DNA of 9,232 nucleotides from Acidobacteriaceae bacterium. Lineage in GTDB: Bacteria > Acidobacteriota > Terriglobia > Terriglobales > Acidobacteriaceae. Positions within the stretch are counted from its first letter, which is position 1, and every line of letters begins with the position of its first letter. This document shows, piece after piece, positions 1 to 6,103 of the stretch. Made by a program: the position numbers and the translations under genes. The notes below the pieces were generated by a model that had not been told where the DNA came from, searched no databases, and worked only from the letters and a program-made list of their open reading frames with translations. The stretch is from assembly GCA_003135495.1 (NCBI GenBank), contig PLBX01000553.1, positions 1 to 9,232 of the forward strand. Direction: 5' to 3'.

Positions 1-299
1 GTTCCAGAGGAGTTGGCGCCTTGAGCTGTGGTGGAGGGAGCCTCTGTTTTGTCTTGAACGTCACTCTTCTTTTTTTGACTAGCATCTTGCGTTGCCTGGT
101 GGTTTGCAGGCTGGTCCGCCGGAGGGGTCGCTGATTGAGCGTTCGAATCCTGTAGGTCGCTCGCGGATAAGCTTCGCGAAAAGCAAATGGGCGCGATGGC
201 GATCAGCAACGAAGCGAGCAGGCAGGCGTTATGAAACGATTGATTCTCAAGAAATGACTCCCTGTCGATCGAATTTGCGCTTTCGGAAGCTTGCGATCG
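1..299 (-). CDS. 5' part of a secreted protein of unknown function; start unclear, possible frameshift
   Basis: The minus-strand frame is open from 299 to the window edge. It encodes a hydrophobic stretch (NACLLASLLIAIAPICFS), then SRSLSASD, then a Gln/Ala/Ser/Thr/Pro-rich low-complexity segment with a KKK cluster. This looks like a signal peptide or membrane anchor followed by a linker, as in many exported proteins. The frame has no ATG or GTG, and its only TTG lies inside the hydrophobic stretch. An ATG at 333 (or 321, just after AAGGAG) opens another frame of 28 codons that contains RKRKFDRQ and stops at 247. Removing one G from the GGG run at 260-262 joins the two frames (FDRQ then ESFLENQSFHN) and puts a basic region before the hydrophobic core. 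The gene is therefore either frameshifted (mutation or sequencing error) or uses a rare start. The body of the protein lies outside the window, so no function can be given. It is about 90 nt downstream of the next minus-strand gene. Confidence 0.45.
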
Positions 300-390
300 T
301 CAGCGAGCGTTCTAAGGTCATGTACTCCTTCATGAGACTGCTGCCTTGCGGAATCACTGGCGACAACACGAACGCAGCGAGCGCGCGCAA

Positions 391-1296
391 CTACGGATGG
401 CGATGAAGCACGTGGGTGGCGATATCAGGCCAGAACTCACGGAAGACATTGGTGAGCGCGTCCCGGCCCAGGGCATATGCGTACTTCTGGGAGAGCGCAC
501 TCGCGGTCCGCGTCCCGCTTGGGTAATAAGCTAAGGAAATACCCTGTGCTATGCCGCGACCGAAGATCTCAGACGCGTTAAAGGTCTCGTTTCCGTGATA
601 ATTGGGTGTGATAAGAATGCGAGACGCCGCATATATGCCGCGCTTCCAAACACCACCCTGGCCTTTGGCGAAATAGCGCTCGTCCTGATGAAGAATAGTG
701 GGCAAAGCAAAGATGACGAGGTAATTGCCATCGGTCTTGTCGAGAAAGCCGCGCCAGTAATATTCGCCGAAGCCTTTTACCCCCTTGCCTAATTGCGGGT
801 GAGCGTCGGTTGCCTCGGCCAGAAGCGATGTAATGCCGACGAAAATGTAGGACGAATAGTCAAAGCTATTCAAGGTAGCAATTTTCAACGCCTGCCTGGG
901 GGTTGGCGGGGGCGGAATTGCCCCGGCGCTCACAGCGCGGTAGTTGGGCATGATGCCGAGAATTCTCTTGGGCTGCTCCTGCCCAGCGATAGGGCCTTTC
1001 ACGGGCGCGGCAGTACTTGCCGGTGGAGGCGCGGTCTTGGCATCGGATTGCCGTCCGTCGCCAGGAGAACTGGGACTGGAGGCCTCGGGCTGGTCCGGGG
1101 AAGAACTCTGCTGGGGAGTAGGGGCGTCGGGCAAGGCAGGGTCACTTGAGTACGAGGCAACGGTTAGTGAAGAGTTTCTCTGCTCGGGGTCGGGAATGCA
1201 ATTTAAATCAGAGCTTTGGGACTGCGCTATGTTCTGTGCGGTGCATAAAGCAGCCGTCAGGAATAAATATAGGAATGCGAGATGCGTTCGTTTCAA
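391..1296 (-). CDS. Secreted protein of unknown function with LHQDERYF block
   Basis: The 301-residue protein starts at TTG. Residues 1-20 (basic MKR, hydrophobic LAFLYLFLTAALCTA) form a clear Sec signal peptide, and the frame has a stop at 1324-1326 with no other start between, so TTG is well supported. A GGGAG lies 11 nt upstream. Residues about 50-105 are a Pro/Ser/Ala-rich linker. The folded part is about 130-301 and contains GVKGFGEYYWRGF (172-184), LHQDERYF (202-209) and NVFREFWPDI (283-292). I recall similar blocks, with a Gly-rich 'GFGKR' segment, then 'LHxDPRYF' and a C-terminal 'EFWPD', in secreted proteins common in Acidobacteriota, but I know no established function; an envelope location is inferred. 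The gene lies 47 nt downstream of tsaE on the same strand, so co-transcription is likely. Confidence 0.85.
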   Translation of the reverse strand: MKRTHLAFLYLFLTAALCTAQNIAQSQSSDLNCIPDPEQRNSSLTVASYSSDPALPDAPTPQQSSSPDQPEASSPSSPGDGRQSDAKTAPPPASTAAPVKGPIAGQEQPKRILGIMPNYRAVSAGAIPPPPTPRQALKIATLNSFDYSSYIFVGITSLLAEATDAHPQLGKGVKGFGEYYWRGFLDKTDGNYLVIFALPTILHQDERYFAKGQGGVWKRGIYAASRILITPNYHGNETFNASEIFGRGIAQGISLAYYPSGTRTASALSQKYAYALGRDALTNVFREFWPDIATHVLHRHP

Positions 1297-1343
1297 AAGC
1301 GCTTCAACTCCCTGTCTCGATGGTTACTTTCCGGTTTTCGGAG

Positions 1344-1901
1344 TCAGTAGGTTCTTACTTCGATGCTGCGCTCGGTCTCCGCGATTCGCACCAAGATAAT
1401 TTGGAGATTTTGATCGCGCTGCAAACGCGGAAACTTCTCTCCCCACTCTATCAGTAGGATGCAGTTCGGAGCGATCAAATCGTCAAGCGCGAGGGTATCG
1501 AGTTCGCGCTGGGTATCGATTCGGTAAAGGTCGATGTGATAGAGGGTGGTTTGCGGTCCGCGATATTCGTGGATGAGGGTGAAAGTGGGGCTGGTGACGT
1601 CGTCGGCACGAGCGGCTCCGAAGCCTTCCGCGATTCCTTTTACGAGAGTCGTTTTGCCGGCGCCGAGGTCGCCGCGCAGGAGAACGATGAGCGGGGGAGA
1701 AAGTTCGGCGGCAAGTTTGCGCCCAAAGGCGATGGTCTCCTCTGCGGAGTGGGTGATGGTTTTGGTTGTCACTTTGGTCGTCACTATAGTGGCTGGTATC
1801 TGAGTGCTTGGTATCTGAGTGTTTCGTATCACGACATCGATGTAGCGATACGATGAGCCGCGAAAAGCAGAAAGCTCGTTTTCCGCGCTGACGGTCAGCA
1901 C
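1344..1901 (-). CDS. tsaE: tRNA threonylcarbamoyladenosine biosynthesis ATPase TsaE
   Basis: TsaE is the cytoplasmic P-loop ATPase that works with TsaB and TsaD to add the threonylcarbamoyl group to A37 of ANN-decoding tRNAs. Numbered from GTG 1901, family signatures are Walker A GDLGAGKTT (77-85), SPTFTLIHEY (104-113), HIDLYRI (122-128) and IEWGE (151-155). TsaE proteins are usually near 150 residues; this frame gives 185. The extra N-terminal stretch (residues 28-47) is repetitive (NTQIP STQIP, TTKVTTK) and may not be translated. In-frame GTG codons at 1784 and 1772 would give 146 or 142 residues beginning VTTKTITHSAEE, a better family fit, but neither has a ribosome binding site. GTG 1901 has GAGGG about 11 nt upstream. 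The stop is TGA at 1344. The function is certain; the start is not. Confidence 0.93.
   Translation of the reverse strand: MLTVSAENELSAFRGSSYRYIDVVIRNTQIPSTQIPATIVTTKVTTKTITHSAEETIAFGRKLAAELSPPLIVLLRGDLGAGKTTLVKGIAEGFGAARADDVTSPTFTLIHEYRGPQTTLYHIDLYRIDTQRELDTLALDDLIAPNCILLIEWGEKFPRLQRDQNLQIILVRIAETERSIEVRTY
1762..1785. repeat. 12-bp tandem duplication at the tsaE 5' end
   Basis: Two adjacent 12-bp units, TTGGTTGTCACT (1762-1773) and TTGGTCGTCACT (1774-1785), differ by one base. Read on the minus strand in the tsaE frame they give the repeated peptide VTTK. Each unit carries one of the two candidate internal GTG starts of tsaE (1772 and 1784). Confidence 0.8.
1794..1830. repeat. 15-bp tandem repeat in the tsaE leader or N-terminus
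   Basis: TGGTATCTGAGTGCT (1794-1808) is followed directly by TGGTATCTGAGTGTT (1809-1823), one base different, and by a partial third unit TCGTATC (1824-1830). Because 15 is a multiple of three, the tsaE frame stays open and would read NTQIP-STQIP. A diverged inverted match (CACTCGGTATTCAAC then CCTCAGTATA) may lie at about 1899-1923, but that is weak. Confidence 0.8.
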
Positions 1902-1937
1902 TCGGTATTCAACCCTCAGTATATCGATTGTGGCGGG

Positions 1938-2333
1938 CTAGAAGCCGGGCGGGGTTTGGAGTTCCTGAGAAACCGGGTCCAGGAAACTGCGATCCAGGGC
2001 GCAATCGAGCGCCATGCGCAATTTGCGGTGATCATCGTCGTCGAGAGCGATGAAACGGAAGGGTTGCATGCAGGCGCTTTGGTACTTGCGGGCTGGCTGC
2101 AACATTTCGGCCATGCCGCGGATAGCGCCGGAGCGAGTGTGGAATGCGATTTCCACGAAATCCCCGGCGGAAAGTTCATGCGTCAACTGCAGCAAACCGC
2201 CGGTGATGGATATGAACTGGAGTTTCGCCCGCGCCTTGTGGCCACCTTCGGCCATTACCGCGGCTGCGACTGAGCCATTAAGACGAACTCGGGGCGAGCG
2301 CTGCTGGGCATTACTCAGAGGGAAGTGGGTCAT
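1938..2333 (-). CDS. Small PilZ-like domain protein
   Basis: The 131-residue protein starts at ATG 2333 and is the first gene of the leftward cluster. RSPRVRL (12-18) resembles the RxxxR motif that opens PilZ domains. ISITGGLLQL (41-50) resembles the second motif (D/N)xSxxG, and the rest alternates like a small beta-barrel (FVEIAFHT, PFRFIAL), ending in a helical and then Pro-rich tail. PilZ domains typically bind cyclic di-GMP to control motility, adhesion or exopolysaccharide. Here the usual Asp/Asn of the second motif is Phe (residue 40), so ligand binding is doubtful. The open frame continues upstream to 2600, but that part is repetitive and contains the 15-bp units, so I chose ATG 2333; its ribosome binding site is weak. 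It could instead be another small beta-barrel family. Confidence 0.6.
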   Translation of the reverse strand: MTHFPLSNAQQRSPRVRLNGSVAAAVMAEGGHKARAKLQFISITGGLLQLTHELSAGDFVEIAFHTRSGAIRGMAEMLQPARKYQSACMQPFRFIALDDDDHRKLRMALDCALDRSFLDPVSQELQTPPGF

Positions 2334-2412
2334 AGAATCAGCCTGAACTATGCCATGGGCGGGTCGTTCAGGGCAGATTACGAAAGCGCCTGACCGCGAG
2401 CGTATGCTTATG

Positions 2413-2472
2413 GATATGATCGGGTTAGAGACGATCGCAATTGATACGATCGGGCTGGATGCGATCGAATCG
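2413..2472. repeat. Four 15-bp tandem units with a GATCG core
   Basis: Units are GATATGATCGGGTTA, GAGACGATCGCAATT, GATACGATCGGGCTG and GATGCGATCGAATCG (2413-2427, 2428-2442, 2443-2457, 2458-2472). All keep GATCG at the same offset, and units 1 and 3 are closest, suggesting a 30-bp higher-order period. The preceding 15 bases may be a more decayed unit. The block lies between divergent start codons, about 80 bp from ATG 2333 and about 135 bp from ATG 2609. Confidence 0.8.
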
Positions 2473-2593
2473 GGTGTCGGCCGCCGGGTCAATTTTGCGA
2501 TAATAACGGCGGTAACTTTTCCTCCCTCGGTACGGCAGAGTACCTTTGTGCAGTAGGACACTGATAAGACACAATTTGCGTTTGCGGCATGAC

Positions 2594-2597
2594 GAGG
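2594..2597 (+). promoter_or_regulatory. Ribosome binding site supporting the TPR lipoprotein start
   Basis: GAGG lies 11 nt before ATG 2609. It supports that ATG over the upstream in-frame TTG at 2546, which would add 21 residues ahead of the lipoprotein signal. The spacing is a little long. Confidence 0.45.
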
Positions 2598-2608
2598 CAT
2601 TCAAGAAT

Positions 2609-4903
2609 ATGCGACTAGGCAGAGGGTGGGGATTCCGGTGTTCAATGGCCGGAGTTTGCTTGCTGGCGGCGATGGTTACAGGTTGCTCGCGAGATCCAAA
2701 TGTGCGTAAACAAAAGTATCTGGAAAGCGGACAGCGGTATTACGACAAGGGCCGTTATCGCGAGGCCGAAATTCAGTTCGAAAATGCGATCCAAATTGAC
2801 GATCGGTTTACCGACGCTCACTACAAGATGGCATTGACGGAAATGAAGCTGCAGCAGTGGGCGAGGGCATACCAGGAGTTGTCGACGACAATCCAATTGC
2901 AGCCCGATCAATATGCCGCGCATCTGGATTTAGCGAACCTGCTGATTCTGGGCCATCGATTCAGTGAAGCGAAGGAGCATCTGGATCTGGTTGCTCCAAA
3001 GGAACCAAGCAATCCGGAAGTATTCATTGCGCGGTCGAACTATTACGCTGGCACAGGTAACCTGCCGGCGGCCATGGCGGACCTGCAGAAGGCGCTGCAA
3101 CTGGATCCAAGCCGTTCTGATACTTACCTGGAATTGGCTTTTGTGCAGATGCGGGGAGAACAGTTTGATGCGGCGGAAGCGAGTTTCAAGAAAGCCGCCG
3201 AACTGAGCCAGAAGTCTACGAATGCCTTGTTATCGATGGGAAATTTCTACCAGTCGCGGGGACGCTATCCTGAGGCGGAGCAATGGTTCAAGCGAGCGAT
3301 GCAAGTGGCGTCAGACGATCCCAATCCGAGGCTTGCTCTAGCGACTTTGTACATTATCGAAAATAAGCCGGGGCAGGCGGAGGAGTTCCTGCGGCAATCG
3401 AAGAAAGATTTTCCGAACGATCCTGTGGGTTATCGGATGCTGGGGGATTTTTATTTTGCCAATAATCAGCTCGATAAAGCCACGGCAGAGTACGCAGTGT
3501 TGTTCCAGGAACATCCCAAGGACATGGTGGTTAAGAAGAATTACGTTCAGCTTCTAATTCTGAAAGATCGGATGGAAGATGCGCGCAAGCTGAATGATGA
3601 GGTACTGAAGTCGAAGCCGGACGACGAGGACGCGCAAGTTTATAGAGGGGAGATCGAGATCCACAGCGGCAAGCCAAACGATGCCACGAATACGCTGCAG
3701 GCCGTGTTGAAGAATGATCCAGATAATGCGGTGGCGCATTACCAGCTGGGATTGGCGTTCGACCAGTTGGGCAACATGAATCGCGCGGAGTCGGAATGGC
3801 ATGATGCGGCTCGACTGCGTCCGGAAATGGTGGAAGCGCATCGGGCTTTGGCGGAAGTTGCTATCCATCGAAACGACGCCAGCGGACTTGCGCAGGAGGC
3901 AGATCAAATCATTTCCCTGCAACCGGGGGCTCCCGACGGATACTTGATGCGGGCGGTGGCGGACATCGATCGTAAGCAATACGCATCGGCTGATGAATTT
4001 ATAAAGAAGTCTTTGGAGAAACAGCCCGTCAACCCGATCGCGTATGTGCAATTGGGGAATTTGCGAGTAGCGGAAAATCAACTTGCCGAAGCGCAGAAGG
4101 CCTATCAGCAAGGGCTGGATCAGGATCCGAATTCGGTTGATGCGTTGGGCGGTGTGCTCAATGTGGATCTGATCCAGAAGCAACCTGACCGGGCGATCGC
4201 TGTTCTTAAGACGCAACTCGAGCGATATCCAAAGAATGCCGCGTTTCACATTATGCTGGGGCAGCTTTTGGCGGAGCAGAAAAAAGACCTGGCTGGTGGG
4301 GAGGCGGAGTTTAAGGAAGCCTCTACTCTGGATCCGAAGAATAGTGCGGCGCTGGTCAAGCTGGGCCTGGTGCAGAGCGAGCGCGGGGCAATGGATCAAG
4401 CGCTGCAAACTTATCTCGCTGGATCGAAGATGAATCCGAAAGAGATTATGTTCCCGCTGTTGGCTGGCGGTATTTATGAGAACAGAGAAGATTGGGACAA
4501 CGCGAAACAACAGTATCAGAAAGCGCTTGCGATTCAGCCGGAGAACCCCTTAGCGTCCAACAATATGGCGTATGTGATGTTGCAGCAGGGGGGCAATCTG
4601 GACGTAGCTTTTGCAATGGCGCAGACGGCGCGGCGGCAACTTCCGGATAATCCGAACTCGGCTGACACGATGGGCTGGGCTTTTTATCACAAGCAGGTGT
4701 ATACGTCGGCGATCACACTCTTTAAAGAAGCGGTGAAAAAAGAGCCCGATAATGCGCTATTTAATTACCACCTTGGGCTGGCGTATGCGAAGAGCGGGCA
4801 GGCAGGATTGGCGCGGCAGCAACTGGAACGTGTGGTAAAGATTAAACCGAATTTTCCGAAGGTTGAGGAGTTGCGGAGGGCGGTGGCTGAGGCTAAGGGG
4901 TAG
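2609..4903 (+). CDS. TPR-repeat lipoprotein, PrsT-like
   Basis: This is a 764-residue protein exported and lipid-anchored at Cys26. The signal has an arginine-containing n-region (MRLGRGWGFR), a hydrophobic core and the lipobox VTGC (23-26). Nearly all the rest, about 740 residues, is a run of roughly 20 tetratricopeptide repeats with the usual pattern (for example RYYDKGRYREAEIQFENAIQ near 44-63 and AYAKSGQAGLARQQLERVVK near the C-terminus), ending shortly after the last repeat. TPR solenoids are protein-binding scaffolds. The arrangement of lipobox plus about 20 TPRs resembles the PrsT lipoproteins of PEP-CTERM/exosortase exopolysaccharide loci, but no exosortase or polysaccharide gene is seen here, so the role stays open. 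The start ATG was chosen because it puts a compact signal peptide at the N-terminus; a TTG at 2546 is the alternative. The gene stands alone on the plus strand and converges on holA. Confidence 0.92.
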   Translation: MRLGRGWGFRCSMAGVCLLAAMVTGCSRDPNVRKQKYLESGQRYYDKGRYREAEIQFENAIQIDDRFTDAHYKMALTEMKLQQWARAYQELSTTIQLQPDQYAAHLDLANLLILGHRFSEAKEHLDLVAPKEPSNPEVFIARSNYYAGTGNLPAAMADLQKALQLDPSRSDTYLELAFVQMRGEQFDAAEASFKKAAELSQKSTNALLSMGNFYQSRGRYPEAEQWFKRAMQVASDDPNPRLALATLYIIENKPGQAEEFLRQSKKDFPNDPVGYRMLGDFYFANNQLDKATAEYAVLFQEHPKDMVVKKNYVQLLILKDRMEDARKLNDEVLKSKPDDEDAQVYRGEIEIHSGKPNDATNTLQAVLKNDPDNAVAHYQLGLAFDQLGNMNRAESEWHDAARLRPEMVEAHRALAEVAIHRNDASGLAQEADQIISLQPGAPDGYLMRAVADIDRKQYASADEFIKKSLEKQPVNPIAYVQLGNLRVAENQLAEAQKAYQQGLDQDPNSVDALGGVLNVDLIQKQPDRAIAVLKTQLERYPKNAAFHIMLGQLLAEQKKDLAGGEAEFKEASTLDPKNSAALVKLGLVQSERGAMDQALQTYLAGSKMNPKEIMFPLLAGGIYENREDWDNAKQQYQKALAIQPENPLASNNMAYVMLQQGGNLDVAFAMAQTARRQLPDNPNSADTMGWAFYHKQVYTSAITLFKEAVKKEPDNALFNYHLGLAYAKSGQAGLARQQLERVVKIKPNFPKVEELRRAVAEAKG

Positions 4904-4921
4904 AGAGTTGGGCATATTGCG

Positions 4922-4943
4922 GAGACGGGGCAAGCCCCGTCTC
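4922..4943. repeat. Perfect palindrome between convergent genes, REP-like
   Basis: GAGACGGGG (4922-4930) and CCCCGTCTC (4935-4943) form a perfect 9-bp stem around CAAG; the stem can extend one more C-G pair. It begins 18 nt after the TPR gene stop and ends 32 nt beyond the holA stop, so it could end transcription from both sides. It has no T-run on either side, so it is not a classic intrinsic terminator. The GC-rich arms with flanking CTAC/GTAG resemble dispersed REP-type palindromes found between genes in many bacteria; one copy cannot show dispersal. Confidence 0.75.
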
Positions 4944-4998
4944 TACAGGGGCATTCTTCCTGCACCGCGTTCTTTCTACACGGGGAGTTCTTCTTGCA
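4943..4998. repeat. Imperfect direct repeat of the holA 3' end
   Basis: The last 23 bases of holA including its stop (4976-4998, plus strand CTACACGGGGAGTTCTTC then TTGCA) recur at 4943-4964 as CTACAGGGGCATTCTTCC then TGCA. Three bases differ and one is missing. The copies are about 33 bp apart. On the minus strand holA ends MQEELPV-stop, and the downstream copy read in its own frame gives MQEECPC. The outer copy touches the palindrome arm at 4943. Confidence 0.7.
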
Positions 4999-6103
4999 TC
5001 CAGCCGCTGGTCGATTCGGGCTTTGGTTGGGCGGAGAGATCTAGAATCAACTTTTCCAGCACCAATCGCTTGCCTACGGGATTTGAGCGCAGCGCTAAAT
5101 CAGCTTTCGCGATGAGGCGGATGGCGCGGGTCAATTCACGTTTGGATTTGTAGCGGCGTGCCTGGCGGATGATATCGTCGGCGGCGAATGGGGGCACGCG
5201 AAAGCCCTGCCACAACGCGGCCCAGAGCATGCGCTGGTCGCGCACGTTGCGCTCCAGGATGACGAGCATCTGACGAAAAGTTTTGGCCAGCATGTAGAGA
5301 TGGCCGATGGCTGCGTCTTCGCCCTCCCCGGTTGAAAGCAGGCAGTCGAGGACTTCGAGGGCGCGAGCTGGCGCTTTAGCGGAGATGGCGTCGGTGAGCT
5401 CGTAGAGCGAGCGCTGTTTGGCGGCGAGGACCATGGTTTCGACATCGCCGAGAGTTATTTTTTTCTTTTCGCCGACGTAAAGAATGAGCTTTTCCAGTTC
5501 ATTCGAAACCATCATCATGTCGCCACCGAGAGCGTCGACTAATTCGCGGGCGCCGTCGGGATCGATTTTTACGTCGCGGGTGGCGCAATATTCGCCGATC
5601 CAGCGGACGGCTTCGCCCTCTTGCACGCGACAGAGTTCGACGATGCCACAGAAGGAGCCGAGGTCTTCGCGGATTTTCTGATAGCGATCTTTGTCGGTCA
5701 TCTCCATCTTGCGGGCATCGGCGGGGATGCTGATGTGATCGGCGACAAAAACTACCAGCGCGTCGGGATTGGGATTCTTGCAATAGGCTTCGATGGCAGA
5801 GATTTTTTCTTCGTTGGAACCGCGTCCAAATAGAGTTTTGACGCCGCGCACAAAGAAGACTTGAAATGGGGCCATCAGCGAGGGAGTCTGAGCACGATCC
5901 AGAACTTCATTCAGCGAAGTTTCGGCGAGATCGAATTCGAATAGTCCGAAGTCGCGCGTGTCGGGCGCGACTAAATGCTCGAGAACGGCGTCGCGGCAGC
6001 GCTTGCGAAAGAAGGCTTCATCGCCGACGAGAACGTAGGCGGGTTTAAGCTGGCGCGTTTCAAGCTCGGTTAGAAAGCGGTCGGCTTGAGAGAAGGCGCG
6101 CAT
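4976..6103 (-). CDS. holA: DNA polymerase III subunit delta
   Basis: HolA is the 'wrench' subunit of the clamp loader; it opens the beta sliding clamp for loading at primed DNA. The 375-residue length is normal. The N-terminal AAA-like domain starts with PAYVLVGDEAFFRKR (21-35), as in other delta subunits, and lacks Walker A as expected for this non-ATPase subunit. The middle domain has ALGGDMMMVSNELEKLILYVG (191-211), matching the family 'LGxDLxxLxNELEKL' segment. The C-terminal helical collar runs from RSLYELTDAI (231-240) through the region ending KTFRQML (274-280). ATG 6103 overlaps the lptE stop as TAATG, with a strong TGGAGG ribosome site at 6111-6116, 7 nt upstream. The lptE-holA order matches Escherichia coli. 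It is the last gene of the cluster. Confidence 0.95.
   Translation of the reverse strand: MRAFSQADRFLTELETRQLKPAYVLVGDEAFFRKRCRDAVLEHLVAPDTRDFGLFEFDLAETSLNEVLDRAQTPSLMAPFQVFFVRGVKTLFGRGSNEEKISAIEAYCKNPNPDALVVFVADHISIPADARKMEMTDKDRYQKIREDLGSFCGIVELCRVQEGEAVRWIGEYCATRDVKIDPDGARELVDALGGDMMMVSNELEKLILYVGEKKKITLGDVETMVLAAKQRSLYELTDAISAKAPARALEVLDCLLSTGEGEDAAIGHLYMLAKTFRQMLVILERNVRDQRMLWAALWQGFRVPPFAADDIIRQARRYKSKRELTRAIRLIAKADLALRSNPVGKRLVLEKLILDLSAQPKPESTSGWMQEELPV

Larger units (their letters stand above)
2334..2608. promoter_or_regulatory. Divergent intergenic region between the PilZ-like and TPR genes
   Basis: This 275-nt gap separates genes that diverge, so it should hold promoters for both directions. 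No strong consensus promoter is visible. Weak rightward candidates are GATAAT at 2499-2504 without a good -35, and TTGTGC (2546-2551) with CACAAT (2570-2575) at 18-nt spacing. The central part is the 15-bp tandem repeat at 2413-2472. Promoter function is inferred from gene orientation only. Confidence 0.5.

Noticed and set aside
135..165. GTTCGAATCC resembling a tRNA T-loop
   Set aside because: The flanking bases (GAGCG and CCTGT) do not pair as a T-stem, and no acceptor or anticodon arms fit around it.
92..406. Plus-strand ORF of 104 codons
   Set aside because: No recognisable domain and composition like a shadow frame; the minus strand shows a signal-peptide-like frame over the same bases.
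1536..1856. Plus-strand ORFs opposite tsaE
   Set aside because: They are Gly/Arg-rich shadows of the tsaE frame, which carries all family motifs.
2413..2472. CRISPR-like array
   Set aside because: Units are 15 bp, directly adjacent, diverged and without spacers; no cas gene is nearby.
2334..2600. N-terminal extension of the PilZ-like gene to an upstream start
   Set aside because: The extension is made of the 15-bp repeat translated as low-complexity Ser/Ile-rich sequence and would overlap the start of the divergent TPR gene; ATG 2333 sits just before the conserved part.
3554..4510. Minus-strand ORF of 318 codons inside the TPR gene
   Set aside because: It is antisense to a clear TPR coding sequence, has no domain, and its Ile/Arg/Gln/Leu-rich content is what reverse-reading TPR codons gives.
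4922..4943. Classic intrinsic terminator
   Set aside because: The stem is strong but neither strand has a T-run after it, so I recorded it as a palindromic repeat with only possible terminator activity.
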